Assembly (NCBI RefSeq): GCF_001668675.1
Contig: NZ_LZKQ01000184.1
Span: forward strand, 1 to 38,807
Direction of reading: 5' to 3'
Length of the DNA stretch: 38,807 nucleotides
DNA from: Mycobacterium asiaticum
GTDB taxonomy: Bacteria > Actinomycetota > Actinomycetes > Mycobacteriales > Mycobacteriaceae
Position 1 is the first letter of the stretch. Every line of letters begins with the position of its first letter. The position numbers and the translations under genes were made by a program. Positions 22,585-32,600 of the stretch are shown one piece after another. The notes under the pieces are model-generated. The model was given only the letters and a program-made list of their open reading frames with translations, was not told the origin of the DNA and made no database searches.

Positions 22585-23283
22585 CTATTCGCCGCGCAGG
22601 TGCTCCCCGAAAAACGCGAACACCCGCCGCCAGGCGTCCTCGGTGGCGGCGTCGTCGTAGCCGAACCCGGTGATCCGCAGCACCGGCTGACCGGGCAGCT
22701 TGTTGGCGAAGCTGTGGCCCGCCTTCGGGTAGGTCTTGATGTCGGTCGGGATGTTCTTGGCCGCCGTCACCCGGCGCAGCTTGTCCGGCGCACCCACCCC
22801 CAGCGGGTCGCGCTTGCCGAAGCTGGCCACGATCGGGCACGCGCCGTCCAGCGTCTCGTCCAGCCGACGTGGCAGCGGCGTGCCGTAGAACGGCGCCGAC
22901 GCACCAAAACCCTTCGGTGACAGCACAAGTGCGAACTGACCGCCCATGCAGAACCCGGCGATGCCCACCTGGCCGTTGCATTCGGGCAGCGCCAGCAGGT
23001 GCTCCCGGGCCGCCAGCACGTCATCGATGGACCGGCCCTGGCCGGCCAGCACCTCGCGAATCACCCTGGTGATGCACCGGGCCCGCCCCCCGCGTGCATA
23101 CAGGTTCGGCGTCAGAGCCACGTAGCCCGCACCGGCGATGCGCCGGGAAACCGCCTCGTTGTCCGGGCCGTATCCGATCGCGTCGTGCACCACCACGACA
23201 CCCGGCCACGGCCCTTCGCCCTGCGGAACGCTCAGTAGCGCATCGATCGGTCCAGCGGGGGTGTCGATTTCGATCGTCGTCAT
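22585..23283 (-). CDS. Dienelactone hydrolase family alpha/beta hydrolase
   Basis: This is a 232-residue protein of typical dienelactone-hydrolase length. The nucleophile elbow is G-F-C-M-G-G with Cys112. Asp159 in G-K-R-D-P and His190 in K-A-G-H-S-F complete a Cys-Asp-His triad. V-V-V-V-H-D (29-34) provides the early HD motif, and R-R-I-A-G-A-G-Y-V-A-L-T-P-N is the conserved second strand. Family members hydrolyse small lactones or esters; the physiological substrate here is unknown. No signal peptide is present. It is divergent from fxsA, 72 bp apart, and corresponds to Rv2054 by position, from memory. Confidence 0.92.
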   Translation of the reverse strand: MTTIEIDTPAGPIDALLSVPQGEGPWPGVVVVHDAIGYGPDNEAVSRRIAGAGYVALTPNLYARGGRARCITRVIREVLAGQGRSIDDVLAAREHLLALPECNGQVGIAGFCMGGQFALVLSPKGFGASAPFYGTPLPRRLDETLDGACPIVASFGKRDPLGVGAPDKLRRVTAAKNIPTDIKTYPKAGHSFANKLPGQPVLRITGFGYDDAATEDAWRRVFAFFGEHLRGE

Positions 23284-23355
23284 ACCGTCATCTAACTGCA
23301 GCCGTCACGCGACCGCCCACGGAACTTTGGCGTACCCGGCGCACGTTGGCCTCAC

Positions 23356-23841
23356 ATGTTAGGACGGCTCCTTCTTGTCTACGCCGTCGTCGAGCTCATG
23401 GTCACGGTCGGGCTGGCGGCGACGATCGGTGTCGGCTGGACCGTGCTGGTGCTGGCGGGCACATTCGTGCTGGGACTGATGGTCGGCGCGCCGATGGGCG
23501 GGCTGCAGCTCAGTCGCCAGCTGATGGCGCTGCGATCGGGCGCCGAGGAGCCGCGCAGCGCGCTGGGCGACGGCGCCCTGACCGCGCTGGCCACCGGGCT
23601 GGTGGTCGTGCCGGGCGTCGCTTCTACCGTGCTGGGCCTGTTGCTGCTGGTACCGCCGGTGCGCGCAGCAGCCCGCCCCGCGTTCACCGCCCTGGCGGTA
23701 CGCGGGTTCCTGCGCCGTATCCCGCTGCCGGCCGACCTGAAGACCGGCCGTGACAGTGACGGCCGTGACTACATCGACGGCGAGGTCATCGACGTGATCG
23801 ACGTCGACGCGCCCGGCTTGCCCTCGGGTCCCAGCCGTTAG
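23356..23841 (+). CDS. fxsA: FxsA family membrane protein
   Basis: This is a 161-residue protein. The N-terminal half has the FxsA pattern: one helix at about 4-24 (LLLVYAVVELMVTVGLAATI) and a second at about 26-46, followed by G-L-Q-L-S-R-Q-L. A third helix, TALATGLVVVPGVASTVLGL, runs at about 75-94 into P-P-V-R. The tail is hydrophilic and acidic (YIDGEVIDVIDVD). In E. coli overexpressed FxsA relieves phage T7 exclusion by F plasmids; its normal role is unknown. Its stop overlaps the stop of the small gene on the other strand by a few bases. It corresponds to Rv2053c by position. Confidence 0.9.
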   Translation: MLGRLLLVYAVVELMVTVGLAATIGVGWTVLVLAGTFVLGLMVGAPMGGLQLSRQLMALRSGAEEPRSALGDGALTALATGLVVVPGVASTVLGLLLLVPPVRAAARPAFTALAVRGFLRRIPLPADLKTGRDSDGRDYIDGEVIDVIDVDAPGLPSGPSR

Positions 23842-23972
23842 TCGTCGTTGTCCGGTTCGGTCAGGTCCGGCGCGTTCTCCCGGGTGGCCATCCCACCTTC
23901 GCGGCCGTGGTCCGCGGGTCCCGGACGGCCGCCCTTGGGCTCGTCGTCACCGGACTTTGATTCTTTGGGCAT
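23838..23972 (-). CDS. Small hydrophilic protein, 44 aa
   Basis: The ATG at 23972 has a perfect AGGAGG five bases upstream, which makes this short frame credible. The 44 residues are very hydrophilic and disordered (Lys, Asp, Glu, Gly, Pro), for example K-E-S-K-S-G-D-D-E-P-K-G-G. No domain is recognised. It is convergent with fxsA and divergent from the amidohydrolase, about 77 bp away. A small conserved mycobacterial protein of unknown role is likely. Confidence 0.65.
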   Translation of the reverse strand: MPKESKSGDDEPKGGRPGPADHGREGGMATRENAPDLTEPDNDD

Positions 23973-24049
23973 CGCATCCTCCTGTCCAACAACTACCCCG
24001 GAAACCGGTGTTCGAAGAGTGTCCAACAAACCCGCGTAGTTTTGCCCGT

Positions 24050-25654
24050 GTGACGCCGACTCCCATCAGGCTGCTGATCAACGGCCGGGTGCACAGCCCC
24101 AGCCACCCGGACGCCACCGCCATGGCCGTGCGCGGCGATGTCATCGCGTGGCTGGGCAGTGACGAGGTGGGCCGTGCCCAGTTCCCGGACGCCGACGTGC
24201 AGGACCTCGACGGCGGATTCGTGGCGCCGGGCTTCGTCGATAGTCACATCCACCTGAGCGCCACCGGCTTGGCGATCAGCGGCCTGGACCTGCGCCCCGC
24301 CGTCTCCCGGCCGCACTTCCTGCGGATGCTCACCGACTACGCGAAAGCCCACCCGGGACAACCGATCTGGGGGCACGGCTGGGACGAGGCGACCTGGCCC
24401 GACAACACAGCCCCCAGCACTGACGACCTCGATGCGGCCTTGGGCAATAGGCCCGCCTACCTCGCCCGCGTGGACGTGCACTCGGCGGCGGCGTCGTCCG
24501 CGCTGCGGCGGCTCGTCCCCGGACTTGCCGACGCCAAAGGATTCGACCCGCAGCGGCCGCTGACCGCCGACGCGCACCACCTGGCGCGCAAGGTCGCCCG
24601 GGACCTGCTCACCGAAGGTCAGCTCGCCGAGGCCCGCGCCGCGGCACTGCAGGCACTGGCCGCGGCCGGCATCGTCGCGGTGCACGAATGCGCCGGCCCG
24701 CAGATCGGTGGCCTGGACGACTGGCTGCAGATCAGCGCACTCGAAAGCGGCGTCGAAGTGATCGGGTACTGGGGTGAAGCTGTCAGCACAGCAGCGCAGG
24801 CGCGCGCGCTGATCGCGGAGACCGGCGCGAACGGCCTGGCTGGCGACCTGTTCGTCGACGGGGCGCTGGGTTCGCGCACCGCGTGGCTGCACGAACCATA
24901 CGCCGACGCGCCGGAGTGCACCGGCACCCGCCATATCGATCCCGACACCGTCCAGGCCCACCTGCGGGCGTGCACCCAGGCCGAGGTCACGGCCGGCTTC
25001 CATGTGATCGGGGACGCCGCGGTGTCGGCGGTCGTCGACGCCGTCGAACGGGTCGTTGCCGACCTCGGGGTGACCGCCGTCGCTCGTTGCGGCCATCGCC
25101 TCGAGCACCTCGAGATGGTCAGCGCCGAACAGGCCGCAAAGTTGGGCTCGTGGGGCGTCATCGCAAGCGTGCAACCGAGTTTCGACGCGTTATGGGGTGG
25201 CAGTGACGGCATGTATGCGCAGCGGCTCGGTCCCGATCGAGGTTGCCGGCTCAACCCGCTCGCGCTGTTAGCATCCCAAGGCGTGCCCCTCGCCTTCGGT
25301 TCCGACGCGCCGGTGACCGGCTTCGAGCCGTGGGGGAGCGTTCGCGCTGCGGTCCGACACCGCACGCCGGGCAGCGCGGTGTCGGCGCGGGCGGCGTTTG
25401 CCGCGGCCACCCGCGGCGGCTGGCGGGCCAGCGGAGTCCGCGACGGCATCACCGGCACTCTGGTCCCCGGCGCGGCCGCGTCGTACGCCGTATGGGATGC
25501 CGACGTGCTGGACGTCAGCGCACCCCGCGATGACGTGGAACGCTGGTCGACCGACCCACGATCCCGGGTGCCCGCCTTGCCCCGGCTGGACACCGGCGAC
25601 GCCTTGCCGCGATGCCGCCAGACCGTGCACCGGGGTGCGGTCATCTATGGCTAG
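24050..25654 (+). CDS. Amidohydrolase family protein (YtcJ-like)
   Basis: This is a 534-residue metal-dependent hydrolase of the amidohydrolase_3 type. An N-terminal beta-sandwich strand, L-L-I-N-G-R-V-H-S, is followed by [11 protein letters not shown] with the metal-binding HxH at His66 and His68. Later come [17 protein letters not shown] and F-G-S-D-A-P, providing the remaining histidines and the catalytic aspartate. The substrate is unknown; YtcJ-like enzymes act on amide or ester bonds of small molecules. I chose GTG 24050: TAGTTT lies seven bases upstream, as in a leaderless start, and the 534-residue length equals what I recall for Rv2052c. The 3' end overlaps the start of lnt by 8 bp, so the two are co-transcribed. 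Confidence 0.9.
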   Translation: MTPTPIRLLINGRVHSPSHPDATAMAVRGDVIAWLGSDEVGRAQFPDADVQDLDGGFVAPGFVDSHIHLSATGLAISGLDLRPAVSRPHFLRMLTDYAKAHPGQPIWGHGWDEATWPDNTAPSTDDLDAALGNRPAYLARVDVHSAAASSALRRLVPGLADAKGFDPQRPLTADAHHLARKVARDLLTEGQLAEARAAALQALAAAGIVAVHECAGPQIGGLDDWLQISALESGVEVIGYWGEAVSTAAQARALIAETGANGLAGDLFVDGALGSRTAWLHEPYADAPECTGTRHIDPDTVQAHLRACTQAEVTAGFHVIGDAAVSAVVDAVERVVADLGVTAVARCGHRLEHLEMVSAEQAAKLGSWGVIASVQPSFDALWGGSDGMYAQRLGPDRGCRLNPLALLASQGVPLAFGSDAPVTGFEPWGSVRAAVRHRTPGSAVSARAAFAAATRGGWRASGVRDGITGTLVPGAAASYAVWDADVLDVSAPRDDVERWSTDPRSRVPALPRLDTGDALPRCRQTVHRGAVIYG

Positions 25655-27584
25655 CGGACGGCACAGCCGGGAAGGGCGCCGCCAGGAGCCCGACGAGCCG
25701 GCTCAGCCAGGTCTCACCGAGGTCGAACCGACCCCCGAGCAACCAGTAAAGGATTTGCCAGAGGCGACACAAGAGGATTTGCCGGAGGAAACGCCTGAGG
25801 ATTCTCCGGCCAAGCCAAGCCTGGGCCGACGGGCGCTCGAGCGTATCCCCGACATATTTGCCGCGCTGCGGCCGAGGCTGGTCCGCTTAACGGTCGCCCT
25901 GGTCGCCGGCTGGCTGATGTACGCCAGTTTTCCCGCTCTGAACTGGTGGTGGGCCGCCATCGTGGCGATCGCGCTGCTGACCTGGGTGCTGGTGCATCCC
26001 GCCACCACGCCGGCCGGCGGGTTGGGCTATGGATTCCTGTTCGGCATGGCGTTCTACGTCCCGCTGCTGCCCTGGATCAGCACGCTGGTGGGCACGATGC
26101 CGTGGTTGGTGCTGGCGACCGCCTGTGCCTGCTTTCCGGCCCTCTTCGGTTTGCTGGCCGTCGTCGTCCGCCGGCTACCCGGCTGGCCGGTTTGGTTCGC
26201 GGTGCTCTGGGCCGCCCAGGAATCGCTGAAATCGATCTTCCCGTTCGGCGGATTCCCCTGGGGTTCGGTGGCCTTCGGGCAGGCCCAAGGCCCCCTGCTG
26301 CCGCTGGTTCAGCTCGGCGGAGTGGCGCTGCTGTCCACCTCGGTGGTGCTGATCGGCACCAGCATGACGGCGCTCGCGCTGGAAATCGCAGCCTGGCTGC
26401 GCGCCGGGGGAGCCAGGCGCGACACAGCCGACACAGCAAAGCCGCCGGCAGTCATGCTGCCCGGCATCAGCATCTGTCTCGTGTTGCTGGCCGCGATCCT
26501 GGTCTGGCCCCAAGTGCGCCACGCCGGGGTGGGCGCCGGTGGTGAACCGAGCATCACCGTCGCCATCGTGCAGGGCAACGTGCCCCGCCTCGGCCTCGAT
26601 TTCAACGCCCAGCGCCGCGCCGTGCTCGACAACCACGTCGACCAGACGCTGCGGCTGGCCGAGGATGTGCACGCCGGGGTCGCCCCGCAGCCGCGGCTCG
26701 TGGTCTGGCCGGAGGACTCCTCCGACATCGACCCGTTCACCAATATCGACGCCGGCCAGCAGATCTCCAAGGCGGCCGGTGCGATCGGAGCGCCGATCCT
26801 GATCGGCACGGTCCTCGACGTGCCCGGGCGCATGAAAGAAACGCCCGAATACACCAACACGATGATCGTCTGGAATCCCGGCAACGGACCGGAGGGCCGC
26901 CACGACAAGGCGATCGTGCAACCGTTCGGCGAGTATCTGCCGATGCCCTGGCTGTTCCGCCATCTGTCCGGTTACGCCGACCGCGCCGGACACTTCGTGC
27001 CCGTCCCCGGGGATGGAGTGGTGCCCATCGCCGGGGTGCCGCTGGGCGTGGCGACCTGCTGGGAGGTGGTCTTCGACCGCGCGCCGCGCAAGTCCGTCCT
27101 CAACGGCGCCCAGTTGCTGGCCGTGCCGAGCAACAACGCCACCTTCACCAGGACGATGAGTGAGCAGCAGTTGGCGTTCGCCAAGGTGCGCGCCGTCGAG
27201 CACGACCGTTACGTTCTGGTGGCCGGCACCACCGGGATCAGCGCCGTCATCGCTCCGGACGGCGGCGAACTCAAGCGCACGGAGTTTTTCGTGCCGGATT
27301 ATCTGGACACCCAGGTCCGCCTCAAGACCCGGCTGACGCCGGCCACGCGTTGGGCTCCGATAGTGCAATGGGTGCTGGTCGGGGCGGCTGGGGCATTGAT
27401 TCTGGCCGCAATACGGCACAATGGTTGGTTCCCGGCGAGGTTTCCGCGTCCAAAACGCCGGCGGTCCCGGCCCAACGATGGTGACACCGAACCGCCGTCA
27501 GCGAGCCAGGTGACCACGGCCAATGACGCCCCGTCCGACGAAGGCGACGGAACTGCAACCGGGCGAGATGAAGGAGCTACATGA
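25647..27584 (+). CDS. lnt: Apolipoprotein N-acyltransferase (Lnt)
   Basis: This is a 645-residue membrane enzyme that adds the third acyl chain to the N-terminal cysteine of lipoproteins. A disordered acidic N-terminus of about 60 residues with PEE/PED repeats is followed by six or so membrane helices (about 75-290). A periplasmic nitrilase-like domain then holds the triad: Glu356 in V-V-W-P-E-D-S-S, Lys421 in [11 protein letters not shown], and Cys471 in V-A-T-C-W-E. A last helix (about 570-590) and a charged tail finish it. ATG 25647 overlaps the amidohydrolase stop. The TGA overlaps the ATG of ppm1 (ATGA). In M. tuberculosis Lnt and Ppm1 are one fused protein (Rv2051c); here they are two genes, as in M. 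smegmatis. Confidence 0.95.
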   Translation: MASGRHSREGRRQEPDEPAQPGLTEVEPTPEQPVKDLPEATQEDLPEETPEDSPAKPSLGRRALERIPDIFAALRPRLVRLTVALVAGWLMYASFPALNWWWAAIVAIALLTWVLVHPATTPAGGLGYGFLFGMAFYVPLLPWISTLVGTMPWLVLATACACFPALFGLLAVVVRRLPGWPVWFAVLWAAQESLKSIFPFGGFPWGSVAFGQAQGPLLPLVQLGGVALLSTSVVLIGTSMTALALEIAAWLRAGGARRDTADTAKPPAVMLPGISICLVLLAAILVWPQVRHAGVGAGGEPSITVAIVQGNVPRLGLDFNAQRRAVLDNHVDQTLRLAEDVHAGVAPQPRLVVWPEDSSDIDPFTNIDAGQQISKAAGAIGAPILIGTVLDVPGRMKETPEYTNTMIVWNPGNGPEGRHDKAIVQPFGEYLPMPWLFRHLSGYADRAGHFVPVPGDGVVPIAGVPLGVATCWEVVFDRAPRKSVLNGAQLLAVPSNNATFTRTMSEQQLAFAKVRAVEHDRYVLVAGTTGISAVIAPDGGELKRTEFFVPDYLDTQVRLKTRLTPATRWAPIVQWVLVGAAGALILAAIRHNGWFPARFPRPKRRRSRPNDGDTEPPSASQVTTANDAPSDEGDGTATGRDEGAT

Positions 27585-28381
27585 CCACCGGCCACAGCGC
27601 GCCCGACCTGTCGGGCGCCGGTCCCAGCCAGCGCGTCCTGGTGATCATCCCCACCTACAACGAGCTGGAGAACCTGCCGCTGATCCACCAGCGCGTCAAG
27701 CAGGCCTGCCCTGACGTACACGTATTGATCGTCGACGACAGCAGCCCCGACGGCACCGGCAAGCTCGCCGACGAGTTGGCGGCCGCCGATTCGGGCTGCA
27801 CGCACGTGTTGCACCGGACCGTCAAGAACGGCCTGGGCGCGGCGTACCTGGAAGGTTTTGCCTGGAGCCTGAGCCGCGACTACGCGGTCCTGGTCGAGAT
27901 GGATGCCGACGGCAGCCACGCCCCCGAGCAGCTGTACCGCCTGCTGGAGGCCGTCGACGCCGGCGCCGACCTGGCGATCGGTTCCCGCTACGTGCACGGC
28001 GGCGCGGTCCGCAACTGGCCGTGGCGGCGCTGGGCGCTGTCCTGGACGGCCAACACGTATTCACGGCTGGCGCTGGGCGTCGGCGTCCACGACATCACGG
28101 CCGGCTACCGCGCTTACCGACGCGAAGTCCTCGAAGCCATCGACCTGGAGACCGTCGACTCCAAGGGCTACTGCTTCCAGATCGAGATGACATGGCGCAG
28201 CGTCAACGCCAACTTCTCCGTCGTCGAGGTCCCGATCACCTTCACCGAGCGCGAGATCGGCGTCTCGAAAATGAGCGGATCGAACATCCGCGAGGCGCTG
28301 GTCAAGGTCGCCCAGTGGGGCTGGCAGGGCCGGGTCGAACGCCGGCACAACCGGGGCCGGTCAAGCCGGGCCCGCACCTGA
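27581..28381 (+). CDS. ppm1: Polyprenol monophosphomannose synthase (Ppm1 catalytic protein)
   Basis: This is a 266-residue GT-A glycosyltransferase of family 2. Motifs: [15 protein letters not shown] at the N-terminus, [11 protein letters not shown], and the metal/nucleotide motif E-M-D-A-D-G-S-H with Asp108 and Asp110. [19 protein letters not shown] and [11 protein letters not shown] follow. It transfers mannose from GDP-mannose to polyprenyl phosphate, feeding mannosylation of lipoproteins, lipomannan and LAM outside the membrane. It has no membrane helix, so membrane attachment probably depends on Lnt, encoded by the overlapping upstream gene. The stop lies within a 12-bp inverted repeat shared with rbpA. 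Confidence 0.95.
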   Translation: MTTGHSAPDLSGAGPSQRVLVIIPTYNELENLPLIHQRVKQACPDVHVLIVDDSSPDGTGKLADELAAADSGCTHVLHRTVKNGLGAAYLEGFAWSLSRDYAVLVEMDADGSHAPEQLYRLLEAVDAGADLAIGSRYVHGGAVRNWPWRRWALSWTANTYSRLALGVGVHDITAGYRAYRREVLEAIDLETVDSKGYCFQIEMTWRSVNANFSVVEVPITFTEREIGVSKMSGSNIREALVKVAQWGWQGRVERRHNRGRSSRART

Positions 28382-28418
28382 TCCGGTAGCTATCCGCGCC
28401 GGCGTGACCGGATCAGGT
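28376..28418. terminator. Inverted repeat between convergent ppm1 and rbpA
   Basis: ACCTGATCCGGT (28376-28387) and ACCGGATCAGGT (28407-28418) are perfect complements with a 19-base loop. The left arm contains the ppm1 stop, and the right arm lies in the last codons of rbpA. The position suits a bidirectional terminator, though no T-tract follows. Confidence 0.6.
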
Positions 28419-28725
28419 CGAGGCGCTCCTTGAGCAGTTCTTCGAGTTCCTCGACCGAGCGGCGCTCCAGCAGCATGTCCCAGTGGGTACGCGGCGGCTT
28501 GACCTTCTTCGGCTCGGGCAGGTCGCCCTCGATCAGGGTGCCTTCCATGCCGTTGCGGCACAGCCAGGTGCCGGGGATCTCGGCGTCGTCGGCGAACGGA
28601 ACTTCGAACTCCTCGCCGTTCTCGGTGCGATAGCGCGCGATCTGCCGCGGCGCGAGGTCGTGATTGCGGTCGGTCTCATAGCTCACGGCTCCGAGGCGAC
28701 TGCCTCGTAGGACACGATCAGCCAT
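28390..28725 (-). CDS. rbpA: RNA polymerase-binding protein RbpA
   Basis: This 111-residue protein matches RbpA, the essential actinobacterial activator that binds the principal sigma factor and RNA polymerase to stabilise the open promoter complex. It begins M-A-D-R-V-L-R-G-S-R-L-G-A. The RbpA core domain follows (RYRTENGEEFEVPFADDAEI, then T-W-L-C-R-N-G). A basic linker, K-K-V-K-P-P-R-T-H-W-D-M-L, precedes the C-terminal sigma-interaction helix R-R-S-V-E-E-L-E-E-L-L. The ATG at 28725 is chosen for its AAAGGAG ribosome site and because upstream codons do not resemble RbpA. It is transcribed toward ppm1 and corresponds to Rv2050. Confidence 0.97.
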   Translation of the reverse strand: MADRVLRGSRLGAVSYETDRNHDLAPRQIARYRTENGEEFEVPFADDAEIPGTWLCRNGMEGTLIEGDLPEPKKVKPPRTHWDMLLERRSVEELEELLKERLDLIRSRRRG

Positions 28726-28909
28726 TGGTGCTGCTCCTTTGGGTGCGGTGAGCCTGTGGTGCTCCCGTAGTGTGATTCTCCCTAAGCAAACGATAAGACC
28801 GTTTGCCCGAGTTCCCGTTCTCCATGATTCCTGCGCATGAACGACGCGATCATCGGCGATCATCAATGATACCGGGATCGTGGCACGGTTCGGGCTAAAG
28901 TCTGCAGGC

Positions 28910-29260
28910 GTGAGTCGTCGGGTTCGGCCCCAGCCGTGTCGCTGGTGTGGACGGGATGTCGCCGACGTGGGTATGGGCCGTCGTCGCCAGTACTGCCGTC
29001 AGTCCTGCCGGCAGCGGGCATACGAGCAGCGGGCCATGATCACCCGCGGCGAAGTCGCGGCCCTGCCCGCCGACGCTGTCGTATTGACCGCCGACGAGGC
29101 GGCCGACCTGTCGGACCGCGTTTACCAGGTCAGATGCGCGGCCGAGGACGTCGCCACCGCGCTCGACGAGGGTGCCGGCGCCGCGGAATTGCGGGACCTC
29201 TGCAACGAACTGCTCCGCGCCGCCCGAGCCGCCGACGGCTGGCGGCGCGTGGGCGTCTGA
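28910..29260 (+). CDS. Small zinc-motif protein, 116 aa
   Basis: This is a 116-residue basic protein. Cys10 and Cys13 (C-R-W-C) and Cys29 and Cys33 (C-R-Q-S-C) form a CxxC-x15-CxxxC zinc-finger-like site within an arginine-rich stretch. Two predicted helices follow (TADEAADLSDRVYQVRCAAE and LRDLCNELLRAARAADG). A nucleic-acid-binding role is plausible but unproven. I chose GTG 28910: TAAAGT ends eight bases before it, fitting a leaderless transcript. A GTG at 28880 would add ten residues. It lies between rbpA and pks12 and may correspond to the position of Rv2049c. Confidence 0.75.
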   Translation: MSRRVRPQPCRWCGRDVADVGMGRRRQYCRQSCRQRAYEQRAMITRGEVAALPADAVVLTADEAADLSDRVYQVRCAAEDVATALDEGAGAAELRDLCNELLRAARAADGWRRVGV

Positions 29261-29623
29261 GCTTTGGTACGCGAACTACCCGAACGCCGGAACGACATGG
29301 ACTCGAGAAGGAAAGGTACAGTCGCGCCATGAACGGCGGGCCCGGTGTACAAGGGAGTACAGAGGGGACGCAGTGCGCCGCGCATCCATCGGGTGGATCG
29401 CCGCGGCGGACGGGTGCCCAGCCGTTCCGTGTGTAGCCGGGAGTATCGGACGTTTTGAAATCCAGCCGGAGTTGGCGATACTCACCAGCGAGATTCTTAG
29501 GTCGGAAGCCCGCACGAAGCCGGTCGAAGAAACAGCGACGTCGCTTCGTGCAGCAACTTTCATGACTCGGCGAGAGCCGTATCCGGCGGGTCAGAGACGA
29601 CCAAAAAAGGCGAGGGGTTAGTA
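29261..29623. promoter_or_regulatory. pks12 upstream region
   Basis: These 363 bp hold no firm gene. A 35-codon frame from 29329 follows a GGAAAGG-like site and ends at 29436; it has no recognisable motif. AGCGACGTCGCT near 29,533-29,544 is a 12-bp palindrome that could be an operator. GGCGAGGGG lies before ATG 29624. The region is less GC-rich than the flanking genes. Confidence 0.35.
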
Positions 29624-32600
29624 ATGGCTGATCAACTCCAGCATGCAACCGAAGCGTTGCGAAAAGCGCTGGTCCAGGTTGAGCGCCTCAAGCGCACCAA
29701 CCGCGCGCTGCTGGAGCGGTCGAGCGAGCCGATCGCCATCGTCGGAATGTCCTGCCGTTTCCCGGGTGGAGTGGACTCCCCGGACGGCCTGTGGCAGATG
29801 GTGGCCGACGGCCGCGACGTGATCGCCGAGTTCCCCACCGACCGCGGCTGGGATGTCGGCAGCCTCTTCGATCCCGACCCCGACGCCCCGCACAAGACCT
29901 ACGCCAACACCGGCGGTTTCGTGGACGGCGTCGCCGACTTCGACCCCGCGTTCTTCGGCATCGCGCCCAGCGAGGCGCTGGCGATGGATCCCCAGCACCG
30001 GATGTTGCTGGAGTTGTCCTGGGAGGCGCTGGAGCGGGCTGGAATCGACCCCAGCGGATTGCGGGGCAGCGCTACCGGTGTGTTTGCTGGGATCATCGCC
30101 CAGGGCTACGGAATGTTTGCCGAGGAGATCGAGGGCTACCGGCTGACCGGAATGACGTCCAGCGTGGCGTCCGGCCGGGTGTCCTACGTGCTGGGCCTGG
30201 AAGGCCCGGCCGTGTCGGTGGACACGGCCTGCTCGTCCTCGCTGGTCGCGCTGCACATGGCGGTCCAGTCGCTACGTACCGGCGAGTGCGATCTGGCCCT
30301 GGCCGGCGGCGCGACGGTCAACGCCACCCCGACGGTCTTCGTCGAGTTCAGCCGGCACCGCGGCCTCGCGCCCGACGGACGCTGCAAGGCCTACGCCGGG
30401 GCGGCCGACGGTGTCGGGTGGTCCGAGGGCGGGGCCATGTTGGTGGTGGAACGCCTCTCCGACGCCCGCCGCCTCGGGCATCCGGTGCTCGCGGTGGTTC
30501 GGGGTTCGGCGGTGAACCAGGACGGCGCCTCCAACGGGTTGACGGCGCCCAACGGGCCCTCCCAGCAGCGGGTGGTGCGGGCGGCGCTGGCCAACGCCGG
30601 CCTGACCCCGGCCGACGTGGATGTGGTCGAAGGACACGGCACCGGAACAACTTTGGGTGATCCGATCGAGGCGCAGGCGCTGCTGGCCACCTACGGCCAG
30701 GACCGCAACCAGCCGCTGTGGCTGGGGTCGATCAAATCGAACATGGGTCACACGCAGGCCGCCGCCGGGGTGGCCGGGGTGATCAAAATGGTGCAGGCGA
30801 TGCGGCACGAGCTGCTGCCCGCGACGCTGCACGTGGATGTGCCTTCGCCGCATGTGGATTGGTCGGCCGGGTCGGTGGAGCTGCTGGCGCAGGCGCGGCC
30901 CTGGACCACCGAGTCGGGACGCAGTCGCCGCGCGGCGGTGTCGTCTTTCGGGATCAGCGGCACCAACGCGCACGTGATCATCGAGTCGGTGCCGGCCGAC
31001 GAACCGCCGCAGGCCCGCCCGGCGCCCGCTGTGGTGCCGTGGGCGCTCTCGGCGAAGTCCGCCTCGGCGTTGACGGGCCAGGCGGCCCGCCTGGTCGAGC
31101 ACCTGCGGGCCCGGCCCGAGCTGGATCCCGCCGATGTCGCCTGGACACTGGCCGGCCGCACCACCTTCGAGCACCGGGCCGTGCTGATCGGCGCGGACCG
31201 CGAGCGGCTGCTGGCCGGGCTTGACGAGCTGGCAGCGGGGGAGCTGAGTGAACTCGGCGAACTGGTGCGCGGCACCGCGCGGCCCGCCGGCAAGACTGTG
31301 TTCGTATTTCCGGGCCAGGGCTCGCAGTGGATCGGCATGGGTGTCGAATTGCTGGACACCGCACCGGTTTTCGCGCAACAGATCGAAGCATGCGCGGAAG
31401 CGTTCGCCGAATTCGTCGACTGGTCGTTGATCGACGTGTTGCGCGGCGCGCCGGGCGCGCCGGGGTTGGATCGGGTCGACGTCGTGCAGCCGGTGCTGTT
31501 CGCGGTGATGGTGTCGCTGGCCGAGCTGTGGAAGTCGATCGGCGTGCGCCCCGATGCCGTGATCGGTCATTCGCAGGGCGAGATCGCCGCCGCCTACGTC
31601 GCGGGTGCGCTGTCCTTGCGTGACGCCGCGAAGGTGGTCACCCTGCGCAGCAAGTTGCTGACCGGGCTGGCCGGACCGGGCGGCATGGTCTCCATCGCCT
31701 GCGGGGTGGAGCGGGCCCGGGAGTTGTTGTCGCCGTTCGGGAACCGCATCGACATCGCCGCGGTCAACGGCCGCTCGGCGGTCGTGGTGTCCGGCGAAGG
31801 GGCGGCCCTGGACGAGCTGATCCGGGTCTGCACCGAACAGGAACTCCGCGTCCGCCGGATCGACGTGGACTACGCCTCGCACTCGGCCGAGGTCGAGGCG
31901 ATTCGCCTTGACCTCGCCCACGCCCTGGCCGGCATCGAACCCACCTCGACGCGCACCGCCTTCTTCTCCACCGTCACCGGAAACCGTCTGGACACAGCCG
32001 GTTTGGATACCGAGTACTGGTACCGCAACATCCGTCAGACCGTGCAACTCGACCAAGCCGTCCGCAGCGCCTGCGAGCACGGCTACCGCGTGTTCGTCGA
32101 ATCCAGTCCGCACCCGGCGCTGATCGCGGGCATCGAGGACACGGTCGCCGATTGCCTCGACGGTGACGCCGAGCCCGTCGTGATCCCGACCCTGGGCCGC
32201 GAGGACGGCGGTCTGCGGCGGTTCCTGTCCTCGGCCGCCGCGGCTTTCGTGGCCGGTGTGACGGTGGATTGGCACGTCCCGGTGGCCGGTGGCCGTCTGG
32301 TCGACCTGCCGACCTATGCCTTCGACAAGCGCCGCTTCTGGCTGTCGGGTGAGGGCGCGGGGGCCGACGCCTCGGGGCTGGGGCTCGCGGCCAGCGAGCA
32401 CGCGCTGCTGCGGGCGGTCGTGGAACTGCCCGCCTCCGGCGGGGTGGTGCTGACGGGTCGGCTCTCGGCCAGTGCGCAGGGATGGCTGGCCGATCACGCC
32501 GTCTCGGGGATGCTGGTCTTCCCGGGCACGGGCTTCGTGGAGTTGGCGATCCGCGCCGGCGACGAGGTCGGCTGCACGGTGGTCGACGAGCTGACCCTGC

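Noticed and set aside
20369..22981. 870-codon minus-strand frame across the PE_PGRS gene
   Set aside because: It is a by-product of the GGC/GGN repeat bias of the PGRS region on the opposite strand; the translation is Ala/Pro/Gly/Thr low complexity with no ribosome site.
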